A DNA stretch of 15,908 bases from Synechococcales cyanobacterium 340R_concoct_173_sub. Lineage in GTDB: Bacteria > Cyanobacteriota > Cyanobacteriia > Leptolyngbyales > Leptolyngbyaceae. Positions 7,852-14,087 of this stretch are shown here, piece by piece. Position numbers and translations under genes: made by a program. Below the pieces are notes generated by a model, which saw only the letters and a program-made list of their open reading frames with translations, was not told where the DNA came from and did not search any database. Position 1 is the stretch's first letter. Each line of letters starts with the position of its first letter. The DNA lies in contig JANXNM010000629.1 of NCBI GenBank assembly GCA_025354065.1, positions 1 to 15,908 of the forward strand. Reading direction: 5' to 3'.

Positions 7852-8193
7852 GGGGAGACGCTCAGGATGAGGACAACATTCAGAAATTTTAGGCTTAAGA
7901 AATTCTAGGGTGAATATAACTATAGCTAACGATAACGCTAAGGTTGCCGGAGCTGCAAGGGAAATCTCCTCCCATACGATACAACAGGGCAATCCTAAAA
8001 TGGTTTTCTCTGCATCATAGAACGAATAATTTTGGTCCGCTTAGACACGATTCCGGTAGAATGCACCTGAAGTAAGTCGCGTCAGACGCATCGTATTCCC
8101 ATGCAACGATGTCGTGTTTGAATGTCAATATGACTCAAATGTCGATATGACAATGCTAATGAAGTTAATGAATTGAGCTGTTCCGTGAGTGTA
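7852..8193. other. Divergent intergenic region, 342 bp
   Basis: It lies between the Pro-rich membrane protein (minus) and the DUF3038-like gene (plus), so it should hold both promoters. No clear -35/-10 pair was found. Operator-like elements are GCGTCAGACGC (8079-8089, a palindrome around one central base), CATCGT/ACGATG (8089-8094 with 8106-8111, loop 11) and two direct repeats at 8121-8151. The minus-strand frame is open from 7852 to 7992 without an ATG, and I do not treat it as coding. Confidence 0.6.
8121..8151. promoter_or_regulatory. Two 14-bp direct repeats upstream of the DUF3038-like gene
   Basis: AATGTCAATATGAC (8121-8134) and AATGTCGATATGAC (8138-8151) differ at one base and start 17 bases apart. 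The core is a dyad: TGTC-N5-GACA is complete in the second copy, and TGTC-N5-GACT is found in the first. They end 42 bases before the ATG at 8194. A tandem binding site for a dimeric regulator is possible. Confidence 0.4.
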
Positions 8194-8799
8194 ATGCAGT
8201 TGACTAACCCGATAGTGCCCGCTTCTCCTCTAATTCTAGATAGTTTACCCAGTCCTGCCCTGGCCGATGGTGCTTGCCCTCGTCGTGCCCGAATGCGGCT
8301 TGACTTGCTGCTGTTGGCAATCGAGGCATTAGATACATCAGGATCTGAGGCGATTTTGATGATCGTGCGGGAACTTGAACTTGATTCTGTTGTGCCCGAT
8401 CGGGTGGCCCTGTGGCGAATGCGAAACACCAATTTTTTGCGCCGTGTCGCTCAACAGCAGCCCTTAACTCTAGTGGAAGGCAAGGCGATCGTTGTGGTGA
8501 TTTGCTTCCTAGCCCGACGGCTCACGGGAGTGATTCGACAATATGTCCTGACCCAGCAGCAACTCATGGAGCAAGGGAAAGGCCCGGAAAACGATTTTTA
8601 CTTAGCCTCCTATTTGGAACGGTTTCGGACTCATTTTAAAGCGCGCATGAATGTTAGCCGATCGGCAGAAATGGGCTACGGTGAACCCGATGCGGTCAAT
8701 GCCTTGGCTTTGGAATTGCTTAGTCAATTGCTGTTTTGCACCGGAACCTCGGGAATGCAGCGTCTATGGATTAGCTTGTTTGATGGAGAAGTAGCATGA
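8194..8799 (+). CDS. DUF3038-like protein
   Basis: 201 residues from the ATG at 8194. An upstream in-frame TTG at 8173 is open but adds only MSCSVSV and is less likely. The protein looks soluble and mostly helical: RLDLLLLAIEALDTSGSEAI at about 35-54, WRMRNTNFLRR at about 74-84, and a C-terminal part with GEPDAVNALALELLSQLL at about 163-180 and GMQRLWISLFDGEV to the end. No catalytic motif is visible. It resembles the cyanobacterial family I remember as DUF3038, function unknown. Its stop overlaps the next start by four bases (ATGA), so the two are very likely translated together and may act as partners. No good Shine-Dalgarno precedes the start. Confidence 0.75.
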   Translation: MQLTNPIVPASPLILDSLPSPALADGACPRRARMRLDLLLLAIEALDTSGSEAILMIVRELELDSVVPDRVALWRMRNTNFLRRVAQQQPLTLVEGKAIVVVICFLARRLTGVIRQYVLTQQQLMEQGKGPENDFYLASYLERFRTHFKARMNVSRSAEMGYGEPDAVNALALELLSQLLFCTGTSGMQRLWISLFDGEVA

Positions 8800-10271
8800 C
8801 CAGAATTCAACGGCAATATAGCTTACCCAATTGCACCTTGCTCCTCGATGGCATGGATGATATAACTCAGACCAATGCCATGGATTTACGACCGATTATG
8901 GCGCTGCTTTTGAATGCAGAATGTCGTATTGGTAACGGATATGGAGATGTCGGTGGGGCATTGGTGGGCGGACGGGAGTTTTTTGAAAGCTTAGTGAACT
9001 CTGTTAGTCGCTATGCGCAAGAATTTTTGAGCGGCATTCACCTGCCGACCGATAAGCTTCAACTGGTGCAGATGAAACGATCGGGCCTTGACCAACATGA
9101 ATTGAGCTATCAACCTAGCCCCGACGAGTCAAACCCCAACGCAAAACCCGAAAAACTCAACCTTAGCACCGTGCAGTTTTTCGACCTAGTTGAAGCTATA
9201 GATCAATTTGTCGCAGATACCCAAACCCTGCCTGCATTTTCGCTCAATTTATCCTCCGTCGCAAAGAAATTTGTACCTCGGGCCGCCATGGGTAAACAAG
9301 CCGTACCCGCCGCCATCGGGCTTTCAGGGTTAGCGATCGCGGCCTTAGCAATGTTCAGCCTACCCATCCCAACGGTAAAACAACCGGAAACTCTGCGCGC
9401 TGGAGCCAATTCGGGATTGCAGAGTACACCGCCCAATCCCGTTGCCAGCACGCCGCCTAGTCCAACAATCAATCCTGCCGCCAGTCCAAGTGCAAACCCA
9501 AGCGCTAACTCTGATGCTGACAGCAAAAAAATTAAAACAGACCTGACAACCCCGATCGCCATTACTGATCCAGCAGAAATAGATCGGCTAAAGCAGCAGC
9601 TAAAGGGCAACGTCATGGATAAACTGAAACAGGAATCCAAATTCTCAGAACCCTTGGTGTACCGCGTCAGTGTCGGTAAAGATGGCCAAATGGTTGGATA
9701 CAAACCGGAAAGCGATCTGGCCGCTAAGGAAAAAGGTCAAACCCCGCTCCCCGACCTATTACTAAATGCGGCTACCGACAAAAAACCCGAAGCTCTAGCC
9801 AACTATCGCATTACATTCCAGACCTCTGGACGGGTTGATGTGGTGCCGTGGAGTGAGGAAACCTCTGCCATTAGTGCGCCGAATACTCCGATCGCATCTG
9901 CCAGCTCATACCCAACGATCCAGCCCAGCCCAGCCCCAACCACAGACTCAAAACAGGAAATAACTGACAGCGTAGCCCTAGACGCATTGCAACCCAAACT
10001 CTACGAGCAAATCGACAAAGCATGGCAGGCCAATCCCGCCTTCAATGAAGACCTGCGTTATCGAGTTCAGGTCAGCCGTGAAGGTACAATCGTCGGCTAC
10101 ACCTCGGAAAACAAGGCCGCCCGCGACTACGAAAACGAGATTCCTCTTCCAAAACTGAGTCAGGGAAAATCGGGCAATCCAACTGCCGATGGCACTGCGT
10201 CGTTCAAGGTGGTATTTCAGCCCAGTGGGAAGCTAGAAATTAATCCTTGGTTTGGGTATAACAAGCCATAG
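8796..10271 (+). CDS. DUF4335-like membrane protein with duplicated C-terminal domain
   Basis: 491 residues. The N-terminal domain (about 1-160) opens with RQYSLPNCTLLLDGM, which resembles the cyanobacterial family I remember as DUF4335. A membrane segment follows at about 168-190 (AVPAAIGLSGLAIAALAMFS), then a Pro/Ser/Asn-rich linker (about 195-250). The C-terminal part contains two copies of an approximately 90-residue module at about 260-352 and 393-485. Both have a helix, then YRV.V...G..VGY, then an acidic/charged stretch with PLP, then F..SG...V or I.PW. The second copy ends almost at the C-terminus. It starts inside the stop of the DUF3038-like gene, implying translational coupling. 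Likely topology is N-terminal domain in the cytoplasm and duplicated module outside (inference). Function unknown. Confidence 0.78.
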   Translation: MTRIQRQYSLPNCTLLLDGMDDITQTNAMDLRPIMALLLNAECRIGNGYGDVGGALVGGREFFESLVNSVSRYAQEFLSGIHLPTDKLQLVQMKRSGLDQHELSYQPSPDESNPNAKPEKLNLSTVQFFDLVEAIDQFVADTQTLPAFSLNLSSVAKKFVPRAAMGKQAVPAAIGLSGLAIAALAMFSLPIPTVKQPETLRAGANSGLQSTPPNPVASTPPSPTINPAASPSANPSANSDADSKKIKTDLTTPIAITDPAEIDRLKQQLKGNVMDKLKQESKFSEPLVYRVSVGKDGQMVGYKPESDLAAKEKGQTPLPDLLLNAATDKKPEALANYRITFQTSGRVDVVPWSEETSAISAPNTPIASASSYPTIQPSPAPTTDSKQEITDSVALDALQPKLYEQIDKAWQANPAFNEDLRYRVQVSREGTIVGYTSENKAARDYENEIPLPKLSQGKSGNPTADGTASFKVVFQPSGKLEINPWFGYNKP

Positions 10272-10320
10272 ACTCCATACTCACCTGTCTTGCTTATTTC
10301 GCTAATCGTTTTAAATCGTT

Positions 10321-10701
10321 ATGGACGAAAACCCGCCCCAGTTGCAAACTCTAGACCTACCCACCGAGGTCATACTCCAAGCGTCTTCCACGTCATTGGG
10401 AAAGATCTATTTGGACTGGATGCCTCAGCCGGGAGCCTATTTAGATATGGCCGGGGCAACCTATGCGGTCTTAGAGCGACGACATCGCTACCAGCTGCAA
10501 GCCGGAAAATATCGCCTCCAAACCATTGCCCTGTATGTTCAAGAACGCGATCGGCCTACGGAGCAAACCCTAATTGAGGGGCGTTGGGTGATTGGGGATG
10601 CAAGTTGTGTTTTTAATGCCCGATCGGAACTCCTGCGTTGTGGAATTGAACCCGTCGGACCCTGTAGCAACTGTCATCATTACGAGCCACGAGGAAATTA
10701 A
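10321..10701 (+). CDS. DUF6464-like small protein with four cysteines
   Basis: 126 residues, starting 49 bases after the preceding gene and probably in the same operon. A compact beta-rich body includes PTEVILQASSTSLGKIYLDW (about 14-33), YAVLERRHRYQL (about 48-59) and YRLQTIALYVQ (about 64-74). The end has Cys96, Cys107, Cys115 and Cys118 within CVFNARSELLRCGIEPVGP and CSNCHHYE. The CxxC pair with two earlier cysteines suggests a metal site, possibly zinc, but that is inference. The pattern NARSELLRC...GPC..C.HYE matches a conserved cyanobacterial family I remember as DUF6464. Function unknown. Confidence 0.75.
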   Translation: MDENPPQLQTLDLPTEVILQASSTSLGKIYLDWMPQPGAYLDMAGATYAVLERRHRYQLQAGKYRLQTIALYVQERDRPTEQTLIEGRWVIGDASCVFNARSELLRCGIEPVGPCSNCHHYEPRGN

Positions 10702-10831
10702 CCATAAAAATTAGAAATAGAAGTTGGAATAAGCGCAGTAGCGAATCATGCTATAAGTGATGAGGTTTTGTAACAAGTTCTCATAAAACGTTGGATATTA
10801 GGCGTTGAGTTTCAATGATTCATCTCTGATA

Positions 10832-10864
10832 TTGGGTATTGACAGCGTGTTTTTGGGTATTTGA
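10832..10864 (+). promoter_or_regulatory. Candidate desA promoter with 21-bp spaced direct repeats
   Basis: TTGACA, a full -35 match, lies at 10839-10844, 60 bases before the desA ATG. The -10 region is weak (TATTTG at 10859-10864 with short spacing, or GATTTA at 10863-10868). TTGGGTATT occurs exactly at 10832-10840 and 10853-10861, 21 bases apart and flanking or overlapping the -35. desA genes are cold-induced in other cyanobacteria. Whether this repeat is involved is unknown. Confidence 0.35.
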
Positions 10865-10893
10865 TTTAAGAACTCTAATGCGATCTAATCTTC

Positions 10894-10897
10894 GGAG
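10894..10897 (+). promoter_or_regulatory. Shine-Dalgarno for desA
   Basis: GGAG lies six bases before the ATG at 10904. It is one of the few clear ribosome-binding sites in the window and supports this start. Confidence 0.7.
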
Positions 10898-10903
10898 TAG
10901 TGA

Positions 10904-11956
10904 ATGACTGCGACAATTAACCCTGGAAAATTTCCCGCCGATCCTGCTAATGCGGTAACTACTCTGCATCTACGGGATATTGTTAAATCAATTCCCCGTG
11001 AATATTTTCAGAAAAATGCCGTTAAAGCTTGGACTCAAGTTGCAATTACTTTAGTATCTGTGACTCTGAGCTATGTTGCTTTAGCCTACTCCCCTTGGTT
11101 TCTATTGCCGTTTGCTTGGTTCTTAACGGGGACTGCACTAACAGGCTTTTTTGTGATTGGGCATGACTGTGGCCACCGATCGTTTGCTAAGCGTAAATGG
11201 GTGAATGATGTCGTCGGGCATTTGGCCTTTTTACCCTTGCTTTACCCCTTCCATAGCTGGCGCTTTCTCCATGATAAGCATCACAATCACACCAATAAAA
11301 TGGATGTGGACAATGCTTGGCAACCGCTGCGTCCTGAACTTTACGAAGCCTCAGATATTGTACGCAAAGTTGGCTATAAATTAGTCCGTGGGAATTTCTG
11401 GTGGATTGGATCGGTATTTCACTGGGCCTTGATTCATTTTGACCTCAGCAACTACCATCCTCGCGATCGGGCAAAAGCAAACTTCTCAAATTGGTTTGTA
11501 ATTGCGGCTGGATTAATTTTCTTACCTTTGTTAACCTATTACCTTGGTCCTTGGGCATTGGTTAAGTTTTGGATTATGCCTTGGTTGGGGTATCACTTTT
11601 GGATGAGCACCTTCACCATTGTTCACCACACCTTGCCAGAAATCGAATTCCAAGAACCTCATGTTTGGGATGCGGCAAAAGCCCAATTGTTTGGGACTGT
11701 GCATTGTGAATATCCCGCTGGCGTTGAATTCCTATGCCATCACATCAATGTTCATATTCCTCATCACGTTTCCGTTGCAATTCCGTCCTATAACCTTCGG
11801 GCTGTACATAACCATTTAAAGTCCATTTGGGGCGACGATATGGTAATTCGGAATTTCGATTTGAAACTAGTGAAACAGATTACGCAAGAATGTCATCTCT
11901 ATCATGAAGATCGGTTCTATCAAAGCTTTAATGAGTTTGATGCAACTAAGGGTTAG
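10904..11956 (+). CDS. desA: Acyl-lipid delta-12 (omega-6) desaturase
   Basis: Introduces the delta-12 double bond into oleoyl chains of membrane glycerolipids, using ferredoxin and O2, in thylakoid and plasma membranes (family knowledge). The 350-residue product closely follows Synechocystis DesA (about 351) as I remember it, including the MTATI start. The three di-iron histidine boxes are present: HDCGH (87-91), HDKHH (123-127) and HIPHH (284-288). Diagnostic stretches include GHDCGHRSFAKRKWVNDVVG, WMSTFTIVHHTLPEI (233-247) and VAIPSYNLR. Hydrophobic segments lie at about 45-62, 66-85, 195-214 and 217-235. The ATG has a good Shine-Dalgarno, and an intrinsic terminator lies 24 bases after the stop, so it appears monocistronic. 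The frame is intact. DesB (omega-3) is the main alternative, but the N-terminus and boxes fit DesA better. Confidence 0.95.
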   Translation: MTATINPGKFPADPANAVTTLHLRDIVKSIPREYFQKNAVKAWTQVAITLVSVTLSYVALAYSPWFLLPFAWFLTGTALTGFFVIGHDCGHRSFAKRKWVNDVVGHLAFLPLLYPFHSWRFLHDKHHNHTNKMDVDNAWQPLRPELYEASDIVRKVGYKLVRGNFWWIGSVFHWALIHFDLSNYHPRDRAKANFSNWFVIAAGLIFLPLLTYYLGPWALVKFWIMPWLGYHFWMSTFTIVHHTLPEIEFQEPHVWDAAKAQLFGTVHCEYPAGVEFLCHHINVHIPHHVSVAIPSYNLRAVHNHLKSIWGDDMVIRNFDLKLVKQITQECHLYHEDRFYQSFNEFDATKG

Positions 11957-11980
11957 GTTCTAAATACTTGACTATTAAGG

Positions 11981-12020
11981 CGCGATCGTAAGACTGAACT
12001 TACGATCGCGGTTTTGTTTT
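11981..12020 (+). terminator. Intrinsic terminator of desA
   Basis: CGCGATCGTAAG (11981-11992) pairs perfectly with CTTACGATCGCG (11999-12010) around the loop ACTGAA, followed by GTTTTGTTTT. A 12-bp GC-containing stem with a 6-base loop and a T-rich tail is a textbook rho-independent terminator. Each arm contains a one-base variant of HIP1 (GCGATCGT and ACGATCGC). Confidence 0.92.
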
Positions 12021-12025
12021 AATAT

Positions 12026-12060
12026 TGAATATTTAGATGGAAAACATGAATATTTGGATG
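12026..12060. promoter_or_regulatory. Two 14-bp direct repeats upstream of nucA
   Basis: TGAATATTTAGATG (12026-12039) and TGAATATTTGGATG (12047-12060) differ at one base and are offset by 21 bases, two helical turns. They sit right after the desA terminator and 72 bases before the nucA start, where a regulator could bind. A Shine-Dalgarno-like GAGG is at 12121-12124. Confidence 0.4.
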
Positions 12061-12132
12061 CATAGACTAGACTAAAGGCAAAGTGATGTTGTTGATAAGT
12101 TCCCCTGACATTGACTCCCAGAGGCCATTCCT

Positions 12133-12957
12133 ATGAAATTGTTGAGATCCCGATGGTCGTTCGTTGCGATCGTTCTTATTTCAATTTGTTTGTTAACAGG
12201 CGGATTTTGGTGGTGGAACCGAGGTACTGACCCATCGGCACTCCGCAACACCGAAGGCCATCTTGCCTTAGGAAATCCCAGTAATGCCAACCGCGATGAA
12301 AACAACTATTTATTAATCAAGACACAATACATTACGTCCTATAACAATACTAAACACATTCCAAATTGGGTAAGTTGGAAATTGACCGTGAACGATATTG
12401 GTACAGTTCCCCGTCGTAATGATTTTGCGCAGGATGAAACCTTACCAAAAGGTTGGCAGCGAGTTAAATCAACCGACTATTCGGGTAGCGGTTACGATCG
12501 TGGTCATATGTGTCCTGCTGCCGATCGGAGTGCTAATGTCGAGGACAATACGGCAACATTCATTCTGACTAACATCATTCCTCAAGCCCGAGATAATAAT
12601 CAAGGTCCATGGGCAAAACTGGAAGACTACACTCGCGATCAAGTCAAGCTCGGACAAGAGGCTTATATTGTCTCAGGTGGCTATGGTCAAAAAGGGGTTC
12701 TCTCAAAAGGCAAGATTGCGATTCCGGCTCATACTTGGAAAGTAATTGTATTTGCAGAACCTGGCAGTAGAGGGGCGGCTAGTGTGACGGAGAAAACCAA
12801 GATCATTGCTGTTGATTTGCCCAATGACGAAGGTATCAAACAAAATAAATGGCAGCAATATCAAACAACTGTTAGAGATCTAGAACAAAAAACAGGGTAT
12901 GACTTTCTAAATACTGTTTCCAAGCAACTTCAAGACAAATTGGAAATCAAACAATAG
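12133..12957 (+). CDS. nucA: Secreted DNA/RNA non-specific endonuclease, NucA type
   Basis: Degrades DNA and RNA without sequence preference using one Mg or Mn ion (beta-beta-alpha-metal family). The product is 274 residues, the same length as Anabaena NucA as I remember it. The active-site signature YDRGHMCPAADR (121-132) supplies the general base His125. TNIIPQARDNNQGPWAKLED (146-165) supplies the metal ligand Asn156 and Glu164. SYNNTKHIPNWVSW (69-82) and the end GYDFLNTVS (255-263) also match the family. A basic start and hydrophobic segment (about 9-26) form a signal peptide or membrane anchor. Cys19 is not in a good lipobox, so a lipoprotein is doubtful. The start is supported by GAGG eight bases upstream. 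No NuiA-like inhibitor gene lies beside it. Likely roles are nutrient scavenging or degradation of incoming DNA. Confidence 0.93.
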   Translation: MKLLRSRWSFVAIVLISICLLTGGFWWWNRGTDPSALRNTEGHLALGNPSNANRDENNYLLIKTQYITSYNNTKHIPNWVSWKLTVNDIGTVPRRNDFAQDETLPKGWQRVKSTDYSGSGYDRGHMCPAADRSANVEDNTATFILTNIIPQARDNNQGPWAKLEDYTRDQVKLGQEAYIVSGGYGQKGVLSKGKIAIPAHTWKVIVFAEPGSRGAASVTEKTKIIAVDLPNDEGIKQNKWQQYQTTVRDLEQKTGYDFLNTVSKQLQDKLEIKQ

Positions 12958-13022
12958 ATCTTGAGATTTTGCAAACACCGATTACATCTTGGAGACTAGA
13001 TCGTACAGGCTGCATCTTGAGG
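12958..13022. repeat. Three short direct repeats at exact 28-bp spacing
   Basis: ATCTTGAG begins at 12958, ATCTTGGAG at 12986 and ATCTTGAG at 13014. The spacing is exactly 28 bases both times, but the sequence between copies is not conserved. An inverted repeat TACAGGC (13004-13010)/GCCTGTA (13029-13035) overlaps. The array lies between nucA and hisA. Confidence 0.4.
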
Positions 13023-13050
13023 CCGATCGCCTGTAATCTATGCTGTACTC

Positions 13051-13056
13051 TATAAA
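13051..13056 (+). promoter_or_regulatory. Candidate -10 box for hisA
   Basis: TATAAA lies 28 bases before the hisA ATG and differs from the -10 consensus at one position. No recognisable -35 lies 16-18 bases upstream. Activation by a protein bound at the upstream repeats would fit but is not shown. Confidence 0.3.
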
Positions 13057-13084
13057 TAAGTTCTTTTAGGTTTTGGTTCGCAAT

Positions 13085-13858
13085 ATGGAAGTCATCCCGG
13101 CAATTGATTTATTGGGCGGCAACTGTGTTCGGTTGTATCAGGGCGATTACGATCGATCTGAAGTGTTTGGAAAGGATCCAGTTTCCATGGCTAAACAATG
13201 GGAAGAGCAAGGCGCAACTCGGCTTCATCTTGTGGATCTAGATGGTGCAAAAGATGGTGAACTCGTCAATCTTCCGGTAATTGCTAAAATTGTTGAAGCG
13301 TTGAATATTCCCGTACAAGTGGGGGGTGGATTGCGCGATCGCAGCCGAGTGTCACAGCTTTTAGGATTGGGGGTGCGAAGTGCAATTTTAGGCACCATAG
13401 CAGTCGAGAATCCTGACCTTGTAGGTGAATTGTGCAATGAATTTCCCGGACAAATCATTGTGGGGATTGATGCCCGAAATGGCAAAGTTGCGACTAAAGG
13501 CTGGCTCGAAACATCCGAAGTCGAAGCCGTTGAATTGGCTGAACGAATGGCAAAATTCGGTGCTGCTGCCATAATTTATACTGATATTTACCGCGATGGC
13601 ACCATGGAAGGTCCAAACCTAGACGCACTGCGGGAATTGGCTCAGAAAATCACTATTCCTGTAATTGCATCAGGCGGCGTGAGTTCCGTGACCGATTTGT
13701 TGAGCTTGCTGAGTTTGGAAAGCATTGGGGTGACGGGTGCGATCGTGGGCCGTGCCATCTATACGGGTGATGTGGTGCTGAAGGAAGCCATTCGTGCGGT
13801 GGGGAACGGTCGTTGGCAGGATGTCCCGCTAGACTTGGGACAAAGCGCCATTTGTTAA
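13085..13858 (+). CDS. hisA: Phosphoribosylformimino-AICAR-phosphate isomerase (HisA)
   Basis: Catalyses the Amadori isomerisation of ProFAR to PRFAR, the fourth step of histidine biosynthesis; cytoplasmic (beta/alpha)8 barrel. The 257-residue length is normal for the family. [20 protein letters not shown] carries catalytic Asp8, and [17 protein letters not shown] carries catalytic Asp129. Phosphate-binding glycines are in QVGGGLRD (78-85), IASGGVS (194-200) and GAIVGRAIY (218-226). [14 protein letters not shown] (165-178) is another family block. An in-frame TTG at 13073 would add four residues, but MEVIPAIDL is the usual HisA beginning, so the ATG was chosen. No other his gene is adjacent, as is common in cyanobacteria where his genes are scattered. 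TrpF/PriA activity is not suggested. Confidence 0.96.
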   Translation: MEVIPAIDLLGGNCVRLYQGDYDRSEVFGKDPVSMAKQWEEQGATRLHLVDLDGAKDGELVNLPVIAKIVEALNIPVQVGGGLRDRSRVSQLLGLGVRSAILGTIAVENPDLVGELCNEFPGQIIVGIDARNGKVATKGWLETSEVEAVELAERMAKFGAAAIIYTDIYRDGTMEGPNLDALRELAQKITIPVIASGGVSSVTDLLSLLSLESIGVTGAIVGRAIYTGDVVLKEAIRAVGNGRWQDVPLDLGQSAIC

Positions 13859-14087
13859 TGAATTGGTTAACGTGAGGGTGTAATTCATAAATGGGTAGTG
13901 CTAAACAAGTAAGACTCTAAAACAACGACTGTACAACTGTTATGGGCATATATCTATACGTTGGATACCTTAAGCATACAGGCTGCTTTTAGCAAATAAT
14001 GCATCTTATAGCAATAGGAAAATAAAAGCGCTTGCAAATCAATCCTGATCTTATAGCTAGGTTATCTATCGCCGCTGATTTGATCCG
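13859..14087. other. Intergenic region between convergent hisA and histidine kinase genes
   Basis: AT-rich, 229 bases, no gene seen. ATGAATT (13858-13864) and AATTCAT (13882-13888) could form a weak AT-only hairpin just after the hisA stop. ATCTTATAGC occurs twice, at 14003-14012 and 14048-14057. No convincing intrinsic terminator was found for either gene. Confidence 0.55.

Noticed and set aside
7852..7992. N-terminal extension of the Pro-rich membrane protein from a TTG
   Set aside because: It would put a Cys-rich, partly hydrophobic segment before a normal short basic start. The ATG at 7851 gives a standard single-pass protein.
9203..9703. 166-codon minus-strand frame inside the DUF4335-like gene
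   Set aside because: It is antisense to the linker and membrane segment. Its Gly/Leu-rich composition comes from the Pro/Ala/Ser codons on the plus strand.
14003..14057. ATCTTATAGC repeated at 14003-14012 and 14048-14057
   Set aside because: A single ten-base match in AT-rich sequence, with no dyad and no helical spacing, is compatible with chance.
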